A stretch of 64,000 nt of DNA from Rhodospirillales bacterium 70-18 (GTDB lineage: Bacteria; Pseudomonadota; Alphaproteobacteria; Acetobacterales; Acetobacteraceae): NCBI GenBank assembly GCA_001899585.1, contig MKWE01000015.1, positions 9,646-73,645 on the forward strand. Reading direction: 5' to 3'. A program made the translations under genes and the position numbers. This document shows positions 45,423 through 54,182 of the stretch, one piece after another. Below the pieces are notes generated by a model that worked only from the letters and a program-made list of their open reading frames with translations, had not been told where the DNA came from and searched no databases. Position 1 is the stretch's first letter; each line of letters opens with the position of its first letter.

Positions 45423-46475
45423 ATGATGCGCCGCCCGTTGGCCGAGACCCTGCCCCGCATGACCGTGCCGCCGCACCGCTTCCCCCCCACCGCCGCCGCC
45501 GCCGCCGCGCGCTTCGGCGCCGCCCCGGCGACGGCCGGCGCCGGTTTCGCGGCCGGCACGCCGATCGACACGCCGGACGGCCCGGTGGCAGTGGAGCGCC
45601 TGCGCCCCGGCGACCGGGTGAGCGCCGTGCGGGGCGCCGCGCTGGTGCTGCGGCGGGTCGTGGCCGTGCCGCCCGGCACGGCGGCGGCCATCCGGGTTGC
45701 CGCCGGGGCGTTCGGGCCGGGGCGGCCCCGGCAGGCGCTGCTGCTGGGCCCGCGGCAGGCGGTGTGGCTGGACGGGCAGAAGCTGGCCGCCGCCGCGCTG
45801 GCCGTTGGCGGGGCCGTCGACGCCGCCGCGGCGGTGGCGCTGCATGTGCTGGTCGCCGACCGCCCCGGCGTGCTGCTGGCCGCCGGCCTGCCCTGCGCGC
45901 TGCGTCCGCCGGTCCGTCCGGAGCGGGATCCGCAGGCCGGCGCCGCCCTGGCACGCGCCCGCCTGAGCCTGCACGGCGACCCGCCGGCCCGGGCGGCGCC
46001 CCCGGCCGCTCCTGTGCCATTGGGCGCACCGCCATCGGGTGCGGTGGAGCTGGCGGGTGCGGTGGAGCTGGGCGCGGATGGCGTGCTGACCGGCTGGGCG
46101 CTCGACCGCGACGCGCCCGGCGTGGCGGTGCTGCTGGAAGCGCTGCTGGACGATGTCACCATCGGCTTCGCCCTGGCCGACGAGGCCCGGCCGGATCTGG
46201 CGATGGCCGGCCTCGGCGGCGGTCGCTGCGGCTTCACGCTGAAGCTGGCCCTCCCGCCTGCCGCCGCGGCCCGCCTGCTGCGGCTGCACGTGGTGGGTTC
46301 CGGCGCCGCCTTGCCGGGAACGCCGCTGCTGCTGTTCGGCGGTGGGCCGGGCCAGCCCGGGCAATGGCGCGCGGTGGTGGGGGGCGCGGTGGCGGCGGCC
46401 GAAGCGCGAACCCTGGCCGACGGTCTGGGGCTGCTGCCTGGCACTGGCCGTACGACGACGACCCGCAACGAATAG
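45423..46475 (+). CDS. Hint-domain-like protein with degenerate active site plus beta-sandwich
   Basis: This 350-residue protein has a Hint/hedgehog-intein-like domain (about residues 41-165: AGFAAGTPIDTPDGPVAVERLR, GDRVSAVRGAALV) whose usual N-terminal Cys is Gly or Ala. Self-cleavage is therefore unlikely. A second domain (about 205-310) contains VLTGWALDRD and DEARPDLAMAGLGGGRCGFTLKL (in part), which resembles the N-terminal domain of the Stf0 protein at 35428. A short 18-bp duplication precedes it. No ribosome site is evident at the start. The role is unknown; similar domains occur in surface or secreted proteins. Confidence 0.7.
   Translation: MMRRPLAETLPRMTVPPHRFPPTAAAAAARFGAAPATAGAGFAAGTPIDTPDGPVAVERLRPGDRVSAVRGAALVLRRVVAVPPGTAAAIRVAAGAFGPGRPRQALLLGPRQAVWLDGQKLAAAALAVGGAVDAAAAVALHVLVADRPGVLLAAGLPCALRPPVRPERDPQAGAALARARLSLHGDPPARAAPPAAPVPLGAPPSGAVELAGAVELGADGVLTGWALDRDAPGVAVLLEALLDDVTIGFALADEARPDLAMAGLGGGRCGFTLKLALPPAAAARLLRLHVVGSGAALPGTPLLLFGGGPGQPGQWRAVVGGAVAAAEARTLADGLGLLPGTGRTTTTRNE
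46037..46072 (+). repeat. In-frame 18-bp duplication (Hint protein)
   Basis: Two near-identical units of GGTGCGGTGGAGCTG plus a three-base spacer encode GAVELA-GAVELG just before the beta-sandwich domain. Boundaries are approximate. Confidence 0.75.
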
Positions 46476-46699
46476 GCACGGCACGACCGGCTGCCCGCAG
46501 ATCCACGCCGGCCGGCATGCTTCACCTGAGGTCACAAAAATATCATTCACTTATTACAATTTTATTTCATTTCGGGCGAATTTTTCGCAGGATTTGACTG
46601 GATAAATTGCGCGTTAAAATCTAGGGTCGTCGTGACGATATCGTTAATTCGAGCGGCTGTCCGGTTTCGCGACCGGCCTCGCCACAGCGGGAAGGGGGA
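46476..46699. other. 224-bp AT-rich gap
   Basis: Between the Hint-like and exported protein genes is an AT-rich stretch containing repeated A/T runs and no open frame of note. It probably holds the promoter of the exported protein gene. The nearest signal to a -10 is TAAATT, and no clear -35 could be assigned. Confidence 0.4.
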
Positions 46700-47431
46700 G
46701 TGCCAGTGTATTTGAATCGCGCCGCCTCCCTGCTCGGCGCCGCATTCCTGGCGTTTGCGATCGGCCTGGCATTTCCGGCCGGCGTCGCGAGCGCCGCCCT
46801 GCTGCAATCGGCTCCCGGTTTTTCAGCTCCCGGTTTTTCAGCTCCCGGTTTTGCAGCGCCAGGCCTTTCAGCCCCGCAGCTTGCAACGGGCGATTTTTCG
46901 GCCACGTTCGGCGCGCCCCCGTCTGCCTCGCTCCCCGGCATCGCCCCGCTTGCGGGCCCTGCCGGGGAGACGCCGGAGGTGTTCAGCCTGATCCGCCTGC
47001 CCGGCCCGTCGGCGTTCCGGCGGGCCGGGACGGTGGCGTTCACCCCCCCGCCGCCGCCGCCGCGCAGCCTGTTCGGCTACACCGCGGCCTATGCCGAGGA
47101 ACTGCCCCACACCGCGCCGGCCGTGCCGGCGGGAGAATTGCTGTTCACGCACGCCGCGCTCGGGGTGGCGGTGGTGGAGGCCGTATCCGGGCCGGATCTG
47201 TCCGTGCGGGCGCCTGTCGGGGTGGTCCCGCGCGGCGGGGCCATGCAGCCGCCGCCCGCCATGCCCTCATCGCCGATGCCGTCGCCGATGTCGTCGCCGA
47301 CTCCGTCGCCGCTGCCGATCCCGCTGCTGGTGCTGCTGGTAATCGTGCCGGCGGTGCTGGTGCTGGCACAGGCGTTGATCGGCGCCAGCCGGCCGACGCG
47401 CCGCGCCAAGGTCTCGCTCACCCGCCGCTGA
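46700..47431 (+). CDS. Exported Ala/Pro-rich protein with C-terminal anchor, function unknown
   Basis: This 243-residue protein starts at GTG 46700 after a GGGGGA site. It has a signal peptide (about 1-32), then four diverged units APGFS, APGFS, APGFA and APGLS, and a Pro-rich middle (FTPPPPPPRSLFGYTAAY). A low-complexity region of repeating PSSPMPSPMSSP is followed by a C-terminal hydrophobic helix and a basic tail (SRPTRRAKVS). The helix plus basic tail resembles a cell-surface sorting or anchor signal, but no named family is recognised. It lies between the Hint protein and the GGDEF-EAL gene. Confidence 0.7.
   Translation: MPVYLNRAASLLGAAFLAFAIGLAFPAGVASAALLQSAPGFSAPGFSAPGFAAPGLSAPQLATGDFSATFGAPPSASLPGIAPLAGPAGETPEVFSLIRLPGPSAFRRAGTVAFTPPPPPPRSLFGYTAAYAEELPHTAPAVPAGELLFTHAALGVAVVEAVSGPDLSVRAPVGVVPRGGAMQPPPAMPSSPMPSPMSSPTPSPLPIPLLVLLVIVPAVLVLAQALIGASRPTRRAKVSLTRR
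46811..46870 (+). repeat. In-frame 15-bp tandem repeat, four units (exported protein)
   Basis: Units of GCTCCCGGTTTTTCA (the last two changed) encode APGFS-APGFS-APGFA-APGLS at the start of the mature protein. Confidence 0.9.
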
Positions 47432-47450
47432 GGCCGCTGCCGGCCCCGCC

Positions 47451-47495
47451 GGCAACCAACCTGCCGCAACCAACCTGCTGGCAACCAATCAGCAA
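47451..47495. repeat. Non-coding 14-15 base repeat GCAACCAACCTGC
   Basis: Three near copies lie in the gap between the exported protein and the GGDEF-EAL gene. They have no obvious secondary structure. Confidence 0.6.
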
Positions 47496-47519
47496 CCTTG
47501 CCATGCCAGAGTCGCCAGC

Positions 47520-49739
47520 ATGAACGTCTCCGGCACCCCGGGACGCGGCAGCGGAGCGAGGATGGAGCAAGGTGTGAACGGCGATGCCCCCGCCGCCCCG
47601 ATAGCCGCCATCCCGTCGCCATACGTCGCCGGATCGGGCGTCGCCGGATCGGGCGCCGCCGGGTCGGGCATGCGCCTGCTGGCGATGCTGTGCGGTGGCC
47701 GGGCCGGGTTGCTGGGCGCGGCCGGCCTGGCGGCGCTGATGGCGGCCATCCGGCCGGGCGGGGGCGCCAGCCCGTGGTGGCTGGGTGCCGGGGGGCTGGC
47801 CGCGGCGGCGGCCGGGCTGGCCGGCCTCGGCCTGCTGCGCCGCCTGGGGAGCCGCCTCGGCGTGCTGGCCGCCTGCGCCGCCAGTGTCGCCCGCCATGCC
47901 GCCCTGCCCCCCGAATCGGATCGCCCCGGCGGGCGGGACGAGGTGGATGTCGTCGTCCTCGGCCTGGCCCGGCTGCGTGACGATCTGCGCGCCACCGGCC
48001 GGCGCGCGGCCACCCTGCAGGCCGTCAACCAGGATATGCTCGCCACCCAGCGCCGGCTGGAAACCGCCGTGCATGTTCGCGAAACGGCGCTGGACCATCT
48101 GGCGCTGGGGGTGCTGCTGCTCGGCCCCGACCATCGGCTGGTGGTCTGCAACCGCCGCTTCATCGAAATGTTCGGCCTGCGCGCGGAGGTGGTGCGCCCC
48201 GGCCTCGCGCTGCCGGCGCTGCTGGCCCATAGCCAGGCGGCCGGCAACCACGGCGATGCGGAGCCGGCGGCGGTGGAGGCCGAGATACGGCGCCTGCTGA
48301 CGCCGGGGCAGTCGGGGTCGCTGCGCAGAACCATGCCGGACGGCCGCACCCTGGCGGCGCGCTGGGTGCCGGCGCGTGACGGCGGCTGGGCCTGCACCTG
48401 CGAGGACATCAGCGACCGCCGGGTGTCCGAGCATCGCATCGCCCACATGGCCCGCCACGACGCGCTGACCGACCTGCCCAACCGGGTCGCCTTCCAGGAC
48501 GCGCTGCTGGGCGCGCTGGCGCGGGCGCGCGACGGGGCCCGGCTGTCGGTGCTGTGCCTGGACCTGGACCGCTTCAAGCAGGTCAACGACACGCTGGGCC
48601 ACGGCGTCGGCGACGAGGTGCTGCGCGAGGTGGCCCGCCGCCTGCGCGCGGCAGTGCGCGAGGACGACGTGCTGGCCCGGCTGGGCAGCGACGAATTCGC
48701 CATTATCCAGTCCGACAGCGTGCAGCCCGACGCCGCCGCCACCCTGGCCCGCCGGCTGATCGAGGTGCTGGGCCACCCGCATCTGGTCGGCGGGCACAGC
48801 CTGGTGGTCAGCGCCACCGTCGGCATCGCCCCGGTGGACGCGCAGGAAACCGATGCCGACGCCCTGCTGCGCCGCGCCGACCTGGCGCTGTACCGCGCCA
48901 AGCAGGACGGCCGCGCCAACTGGCGCCTGTTCGACGCCGCCATGGACGCCGCCGCCCAGAGCCGCCGCGCGTTGGAGATGGACCTGCGCGAGGCGCTGCA
49001 CCGCGACGAGTTCGAGCTGTACTACCAGCCCCTGATCTCCGTGCGCGACCGCCGGGTGGCGGCGCTGGAGGCGCTGATCCGCTGGCGCCACCCCACCCGC
49101 GGCCTGATCCCGCCCGACCGCTTCATCCCGCTGGCCGAGGAACTGGGGCTGATCGTGCCGATCGGCGAATGGGTGCTGCGCACCGCCTGCGCCACCGCCG
49201 TGCTGTGGCCGGCCTCGGTGCTGGTGGCGGTCAACCTTTCCTCGGTGCAGTTCGTCCGGCCCGGCCTGCTGGAAACCGTGCAGGCGGCGCTGACCGATAC
49301 CGGGCTGCCGGCCGAGCGGCTGGAGCTGGAGATCACCGAAAGCGTGCTGCTGGCCGACAACGCGGCCACGCTGGCGGTGCTGCACGCGCTGCGCGCCATG
49401 GGGGTGCGCATCTCGATGGACGATTTCGGCACCGGCTATTCCTCGCTCAGCTACCTGCGCAGCTTCCCGTTCGACAAGCTGAAGATCGACAAGAGCTTCA
49501 TCCAAGGGCTTGATGAATCGGAGGAAAGTGCCGTGATCGTGCGCGCCATCGCGGCCCTCGGCGCCAGTCTCGGCATCGCCACCACGGCGGAGGGGGTGGA
49601 AACCCTTGGCCAGCTCGAACGGCTGATCGCCGATGGCTGCACCGAGGTGCAGGGCTATTTCTTCAGCCCGCCATGCCCGGCCAGCGACATCCCGCGCCTG
49701 CTGGCCGACGTCGCCGCCCGCCAGCCCGCCGCCGCCTGA
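47520..49739 (+). CDS. Membrane GGDEF-EAL c-di-GMP protein
   Basis: This 739-residue protein has a repeat-bearing polar N-terminus and two membrane helices (about 55-110). A PAS-like domain (about 165-300, ALDHLALGVLLLGPDHRLVVCN in part) is followed by a GGDEF domain with GSDEF in place of GGDEF and an upstream RxxD inhibitory site (REDD). The complete EAL domain has EALIRW, NLSSVQF, ELEITESV, DDFGTGYSSLSYLR, KIDKSFI, EGVETL and QGYFFSPP. The EAL part should be an active c-di-GMP phosphodiesterase. GSDEF may be weak or GTP-sensing. It is a single gene at the end of the sensor cluster. Confidence 0.92.
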   Translation: MNVSGTPGRGSGARMEQGVNGDAPAAPIAAIPSPYVAGSGVAGSGAAGSGMRLLAMLCGGRAGLLGAAGLAALMAAIRPGGGASPWWLGAGGLAAAAAGLAGLGLLRRLGSRLGVLAACAASVARHAALPPESDRPGGRDEVDVVVLGLARLRDDLRATGRRAATLQAVNQDMLATQRRLETAVHVRETALDHLALGVLLLGPDHRLVVCNRRFIEMFGLRAEVVRPGLALPALLAHSQAAGNHGDAEPAAVEAEIRRLLTPGQSGSLRRTMPDGRTLAARWVPARDGGWACTCEDISDRRVSEHRIAHMARHDALTDLPNRVAFQDALLGALARARDGARLSVLCLDLDRFKQVNDTLGHGVGDEVLREVARRLRAAVREDDVLARLGSDEFAIIQSDSVQPDAAATLARRLIEVLGHPHLVGGHSLVVSATVGIAPVDAQETDADALLRRADLALYRAKQDGRANWRLFDAAMDAAAQSRRALEMDLREALHRDEFELYYQPLISVRDRRVAALEALIRWRHPTRGLIPPDRFIPLAEELGLIVPIGEWVLRTACATAVLWPASVLVAVNLSSVQFVRPGLLETVQAALTDTGLPAERLELEITESVLLADNAATLAVLHALRAMGVRISMDDFGTGYSSLSYLRSFPFDKLKIDKSFIQGLDESEESAVIVRAIAALGASLGIATTAEGVETLGQLERLIADGCTEVQGYFFSPPCPASDIPRLLADVAARQPAAA
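47625..47669 (+). repeat. In-frame 15-bp tandem repeat, three units (GGDEF-EAL protein)
   Basis: Three units of GTCGCCGGATCGGGC (last changed) encode VAGSG-VAGSG-AAGSG before the first membrane helix. Confidence 0.85.
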
Positions 49740-49841
49740 CCGCGCCCATGCTTTGATGCTGGCCGCCGGCGCGCCTATATAGGCCACGGGGAAATTTGCC
49801 GCCGTCATCGCGGACCAGCGTCCGCAGGGGAGAGGCCAGAT

Positions 49842-51014
49842 ATGGACGATATCGTCATCGTTGCCGCGGCACGCACGCCGGTGGGCAGCTTCAACGGCGC
49901 CTTCGGCTCGGTGCCGGCACATGTGCTCGGCACCGCCGCCATCCAGGCCGCCATTGCCCGCGCCGGAATGGACGCCGGGGACGTGGACGAGGTGATCCTG
50001 GGCCAGGTGCTCACCGCCAACCAGGGCCAGAACCCGGCCCGCCAGGCCGCCCGCGCCGCCGGCATCCCGGACGGCAAGACCGCCTTCGGCATCAACCAGG
50101 TGTGCGGCAGCGGGCTGCGCGCGGTGGCATTGGCCGCCCAGCAGATCCGCACCGGCGAGAGCGCCATCGTGATCGCCGGCGGGCAGGAGAGCATGAGCAT
50201 GTCCCAGCACGGCGCCTACCTGCGCGCCGGGGCCAAGATGGGCGACATGCAACTCGTTGATACCATGATAAAAGACGGGCTGTGGGACGCTTTCTTCGGC
50301 TACCATATGGGCACCACCGCCGAGAACGTGGCCCGCGCCTACCAGATCAGCCGCGACGAGCAGGACGCCTTCGCCCTGGCCAGCCAGCAGAAGGCGTCGG
50401 CGGCGCAAAAAGCGGGCAAATTCAAGGACGAAATCGCCGCCGTCACCATCAAGGGCCGCAAGGGCGACGTGGTGGTGGCCGATGACGAGTATATCCGCCA
50501 CGATTCCAGCGCCGAGACCATGGCCCGCCTGCGCCCGGCCTTCAGCAAGGACGGCACGGTCACGGCCGGAAATGCCAGTGGAATCAACGACGGCGCCTGC
50601 GCCCTGGTGGTGATGTCGGCCGCCGAGGCGGCGCGGCGGGGGCTGGCGCCGCTGGCGCGCATCGCCAGCTTCGCCACCGCCGGGGTGGACCCCTCGGTGA
50701 TGGGCACCGGGCCGATCCCGTCCAGCCGCAAGGCCCTGGCGCGGGCCGGGTGGAAGGCCGATGAGCTTGATTTGATTGAGGCAAACGAGGCCTTCGCGGC
50801 CCAGGCCTGCGCGGTCAACAAGGACATGGGCTGGGATACCTCCAAAGTGAACGTGAATGGCGGCGCGATCGCCATCGGCCATCCGATTGGCGCCTCCGGG
50901 GCGCGGATTCTGGTCACTTTGCTGCATGAAATGGGCAAACGAGACGCCAAAAAGGGCCTGGCAACGCTGTGCATCGGCGGCGGAATGGGTGTGGCGATGT
51001 GCGTTGAGAGGTAA
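49842..51014 (+). CDS. phbA: Acetyl-CoA acetyltransferase (beta-ketothiolase)
   Basis: This 390-residue thiolase condenses two acetyl-CoA, the first step of PHB synthesis. Catalytic Cys is in [13 protein letters not shown], His in [18 protein letters not shown] and the second Cys in [15 protein letters not shown]. Length matches PhaA/AtoB. The start follows AGGGGAGAGG. Patches around 50240-50290, 50395-50440 and 50755-50960 are less GC-rich than the rest. phbB is about 1.1 kb downstream, separated by a regulator gene. Confidence 0.95.
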   Translation: MDDIVIVAAARTPVGSFNGAFGSVPAHVLGTAAIQAAIARAGMDAGDVDEVILGQVLTANQGQNPARQAARAAGIPDGKTAFGINQVCGSGLRAVALAAQQIRTGESAIVIAGGQESMSMSQHGAYLRAGAKMGDMQLVDTMIKDGLWDAFFGYHMGTTAENVARAYQISRDEQDAFALASQQKASAAQKAGKFKDEIAAVTIKGRKGDVVVADDEYIRHDSSAETMARLRPAFSKDGTVTAGNASGINDGACALVVMSAAEAARRGLAPLARIASFATAGVDPSVMGTGPIPSSRKALARAGWKADELDLIEANEAFAAQACAVNKDMGWDTSKVNVNGGAIAIGHPIGASGARILVTLLHEMGKRDAKKGLATLCIGGGMGVAMCVER

Positions 51015-51110
51015 CGGGCTACCGCCAAATCGGCGGTAGTTATGAAGCATAATAGTTGACTTAGGCTGCGAATATGTTGACATGGGCACGCATTCCGAGG
51101 AGGCGTGCCC

Positions 51111-52031
51111 ATGGACTATCTGGACCCCCGCATCGCCGCCGTCCGCCGCTTCAACCGCTTCTACACCCAGAAGCTGGGCGTGCTCGGCGAGGGCCTGCTC
51201 GATGGCCCGTTCTCGCTCACCGAAACCCGCATCCTGTACGAATTGGCGCACCGCGAGGGCCTGACCGCCGCCGGGCTGGCGCGCGAGCTGGGGCTGGACA
51301 GCGGCTATCTCAGCCGCATCCTGCGCGGGTTCGAGAAGGCCGGGCTGCTGGATCGCGGCGCCGACCCGGACGACGCGCGGCGCAGCGTGCTGCGGCTGAC
51401 CGACAAGGGCCGCGCCGAGTTCGCCCCGGCCGAAACCCGCTCCAGCGAGCAGGCTGCGCGCTGGCTGGCCGGTCTGGCCGCGCCGGCGGCGGGCGAGGTG
51501 GTGGCGGCGATGCGCCGGATCGAGCGGGCGCTGGGCGGCGAGCCCTCGCGCGCCTGGGTGATGCGCCCGCCGCGGCCGGGCGACCTGGGCTGGGTGATCT
51601 CCCGCCATGGCGCCATCTATGCCGAGGAATTCGGCTGGGATGGCACGTTCGAGACGCTGGTGGCGGAGATCGGCGCCGGCATCATGAAAAACCTCGACCC
51701 GGCGCGCGAGGCCGGCTGGATCGCCGAACTGGACGGGCTGCCGGTCGGTTCGGTGTTCCTGGTGCGGGTGGACGACACTACCGCCAAGCTGCGGCTGCTG
51801 CTGGTGGAGCGGCAGGCGCGCGGACTGGGCATCGGGGCGCGGCTGGTGGAGGAGTGCGAGCGCTTCGCCCGGCGCGCCGGCTATCGCAGGATCACGCTGT
51901 GGACCCACTCCGTGCTGGTGGCCGCGCGCGCCATCTATGCCCGCGCCGGCTACCAGCTGGTGGCCGCCGAGCCGTTCCATGATTTCGGCCAGGAACTGAC
52001 CAGCGAGACCTGGGAGCTGGCGCTGGACTGA
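51111..52031 (+). CDS. MarR-type regulator fused to a GNAT acetyltransferase
   Basis: This 306-residue protein has a MarR winged helix (about 1-150: SLTETRILYELAHREG, LARELGLDSGYLSRIL, GLLDRGADPDDARRSVLRLT in part) and a GNAT domain (about 150-300) with acetyl-CoA loop VERQARGLGIGARLVEECE (in part). Such fusions are a known family of regulator/acetyltransferase proteins. ATG 51111 has a perfect AGGAGG seven bases upstream; the GTG at 51105 is too close. It lies between phbA and phbB, so it may be co-transcribed but need not regulate PHB. Confidence 0.9.
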   Translation: MDYLDPRIAAVRRFNRFYTQKLGVLGEGLLDGPFSLTETRILYELAHREGLTAAGLARELGLDSGYLSRILRGFEKAGLLDRGADPDDARRSVLRLTDKGRAEFAPAETRSSEQAARWLAGLAAPAAGEVVAAMRRIERALGGEPSRAWVMRPPRPGDLGWVISRHGAIYAEEFGWDGTFETLVAEIGAGIMKNLDPAREAGWIAELDGLPVGSVFLVRVDDTTAKLRLLLVERQARGLGIGARLVEECERFARRAGYRRITLWTHSVLVAARAIYARAGYQLVAAEPFHDFGQELTSETWELALD

Positions 52032-52125
52032 TCCATATCAATGCCCTCCACCCCGTCTGTTCTCATGACGCACACGTTCGGCAGTGCTAGGCTGAGCGAA
52101 ACGGCCGTCACAGGGAGAGACGCGG

Positions 52126-52848
52126 ATGAGCAGGGTTGCATTGGTTACCGGCGGCACGCGCGGCATTGGCGCCGAGATCAGCCGGGCGTTGAAGAACGCG
52201 GGCCGGACGGTGGTGGCCAGCTATGCCGGCAACGACGCCGCCGCGCTGGCCTTCTCCGCCGAGACCGGCATCAAGACGATGAAGTTCGACGCCGGCGACT
52301 ATGACCAGTGCAAGGCAGCCATCGAGGCCATCCATGCCGAGATCGGGCCGGTGGAAATCCTGGTCAACAATGCCGGCATCACCCGCGACGGCACCATGTC
52401 CCGCCTGTCGCGCGACATGTGGGACGCGGTGATCGACACCAACCTGGGCTCCTGCTTCAACCTGTCCAAGCTGGTGTGGGAGGACATGCGCAAGGCCAAG
52501 TTCGGGCGCATCGTCAACATCGGCAGCATCAACGGCCAGGCCGGGCAGTATGGGCAGGTGAACTACGCCGCCGCCAAATCCGGCATCCACGGCTTCACCA
52601 AGGCGCTGGCGCAGGAGGGGGCGCGCTTCGGCATCACCGTGAACGCGGTGGCGCCGGGCTATGTGGACACCGACATGGTGCGCGCGGTGCCGCCGGACGT
52701 GCTGGAGAAGATCATCGCCCGCATCCCGATGGGGCGGCTGGGCCGGGCGCACGACATCGCGCGCGGGGTGGTGTTCCTGACCGCCGAGGATGGGGATTTC
52801 ATCACCGGGTCCACGCTGTCGATCAATGGCGGGCAGCATATGTATTGA
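52126..52848 (+). CDS. phbB: Acetoacetyl-CoA reductase
   Basis: This 240-residue NADPH-dependent short-chain dehydrogenase makes (R)-3-hydroxybutyryl-CoA for PHB. It has TGGTRGIGAEI at the N-terminus, NNAGITRDGTM, the catalytic Ser/Tyr/Lys in INGQAGQYGQVNYAAAKSGI (in part) and a PhaB-style C-terminus TLSINGGQHMY. FabG is the closest alternative, but the QAGQYGQ and GGQHMY features favour PhaB. No synthase phaC is in the window. Confidence 0.93.
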   Translation: MSRVALVTGGTRGIGAEISRALKNAGRTVVASYAGNDAAALAFSAETGIKTMKFDAGDYDQCKAAIEAIHAEIGPVEILVNNAGITRDGTMSRLSRDMWDAVIDTNLGSCFNLSKLVWEDMRKAKFGRIVNIGSINGQAGQYGQVNYAAAKSGIHGFTKALAQEGARFGITVNAVAPGYVDTDMVRAVPPDVLEKIIARIPMGRLGRAHDIARGVVFLTAEDGDFITGSTLSINGGQHMY

Positions 52849-52961
52849 GGAAGGAAGGTCTTCTTTTTGTGAACAAAAAGAAGCAAAAAAACTTTATTCG
52901 TTGGGCTTATACCTAAACGGATAAAATTTTTTGGTTCTTTTGTTCACAAAAGAACACTTAC
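52849..52961. repeat. AT-rich nested palindrome, copy C
   Basis: Hairpins CTTTTTGTGAACAAAAAG and GGTTCTTTTGTTCACAAAAGAAC flank inner arms CAAAAAAACTTTATTCG and its imperfect complement. It lies between convergent phbB and coaBC. The second hairpin mixes parts of the two hairpin types seen in other copies. Confidence 0.8.
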
Positions 52962-54169
52962 TGTTCTGCCAAAGCCGCCGCGATACGCTGCGCCAGCCGC
53001 TTGGCGACCTCACCCTTGTCCAGCCGGGGCCAGTCCTCGATGCCCGCCTCGGTGACCAGGTGCACCTCGTTCTCGCCGCCGCCCATGATGCCGGTGGCCG
53101 GGTTCACGTCGTTGGCGACGATCCAGTCGGCGTTCTTGCGGCGGCGCTTGTCCTGGGCGTGGGTGCGCAGCTCGTGGGTTTCGGCGGCGAAGCCCACCAC
53201 CAGGCGGGGGCGGCTGGGGCCGGGGGCGGCGAGGGTGGCCAGGATGTCGGGGTTGGGCACCAGGGCGAGGGTCGGGGGCGCGCCGTCCGGGGTTTTCTTG
53301 AGCTTCAGGTCGGATTCGTGGGCGATGCGCCAGTCCGCGACGGCGGCGGCGAAGATGGCGGCGTCGGCGGGCAGGGCGGCCTGGCAGGCGGCGAGCATCT
53401 CGCGGGCGGTCTCCACGCGGATGGTGGCGACGCCGGCCGGGTCGGGCTGGGTGGTGGGGCCGCTGACGAGGGTGACGCGGGCGCCCAGCGCGGCCAGGGC
53501 GGCGGCGATGGCGTGGCCCTGGCGGCCGGAGCTGCGGTTGGCGATGTAGCGCACCGGGTCGATCGGCTCATGCGTCGGGCCGCTGGTGACCAGCACGTGG
53601 CGGCCGGACAGGGGCCGTGGCGCGGGGGCGAGCAGGGCGGTGACGGCATCGAGGATGGCGTGCGGCTCGGCGAGTCGGCCGGGGCCGTATTCGTTGCAGG
53701 CCATGGCGCCCTCGTCCGGCCCGATGACGGCGATGCCGCGCGCCCGCAGCGTGGCCATGTTGGCCTGGGTGGCGGCGTGCAGCCACATCCGCACGTTCAT
53801 TGCCGGGGCCACCAGCACCGGCTTGTCGGTGGCCAGCAGCACGGTGGAGGCCAGGTCGTCGGCGCGGCCGGTGGCCATGCGGGCCAGCAGGTCGGCGGTG
53901 GCCGGCGCCACCACCAGCAGGTCGGCGCCGCGGGAGAGCTGGATATGGCCCATCTCGCTCTCGTCGGTGAGGGAGAACAGGTCGGTGTAGACGCGGTCCT
54001 CGCTGAGCGCCTGCAAGGTGAGGGGGGTGACGAATTCGGCGGCGTTTTTGGTGAGCACGCAGCGCACGGCGCAGCCCTGCTTGCGCAGCAGGCGGACCAA
54101 CTCGATGGATTTATACGCCGCGATGCCGCCGGCGATGATGAGCAGGACGCGCTTGCCGGAGAGGGTCAT
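52958..54169 (-). CDS. coaBC: Bifunctional phosphopantothenoylcysteine decarboxylase/ligase
   Basis: This 403-residue cytosolic enzyme makes 4'-phosphopantetheine for CoA. The N-terminal CoaC flavoprotein domain (1-190) carries IAGGIAAYKSIELVRLL, RGADLLVVAPATADLLARMATG (in part) and APAMNVRMW, and the C-terminal CoaB domain has TSGPTHEPIDPVRYIANRSSGRQG (in part). Length matches the family. It follows ubiE on the minus strand, with an AT-rich palindrome between them. Confidence 0.95.
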   Translation of the reverse strand: MTLSGKRVLLIIAGGIAAYKSIELVRLLRKQGCAVRCVLTKNAAEFVTPLTLQALSEDRVYTDLFSLTDESEMGHIQLSRGADLLVVAPATADLLARMATGRADDLASTVLLATDKPVLVAPAMNVRMWLHAATQANMATLRARGIAVIGPDEGAMACNEYGPGRLAEPHAILDAVTALLAPAPRPLSGRHVLVTSGPTHEPIDPVRYIANRSSGRQGHAIAAALAALGARVTLVSGPTTQPDPAGVATIRVETAREMLAACQAALPADAAIFAAAVADWRIAHESDLKLKKTPDGAPPTLALVPNPDILATLAAPGPSRPRLVVGFAAETHELRTHAQDKRRRKNADWIVANDVNPATGIMGGGENEVHLVTEAGIEDWPRLDKGEVAKRLAQRIAAALAEQ

Positions 54170-54182
54170 TCGGGGCCTCGTA

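Noticed and set aside
47418..51980. Very long open frame (over 1,500 codons) on the minus strand
   Set aside because: It runs opposite to four well-supported plus-strand genes, has Gly/Ala/Arg/His-rich composition and no recognisable domain. It is an artefact of high-GC codon bias.
52029..52042. FNR-like sequence TTGATATGGATCAG (minus strand) after the MarR-GNAT gene
   Set aside because: It has one mismatch and overlaps the stop codon of that gene. Spacing to phbB is poor and it could be chance.
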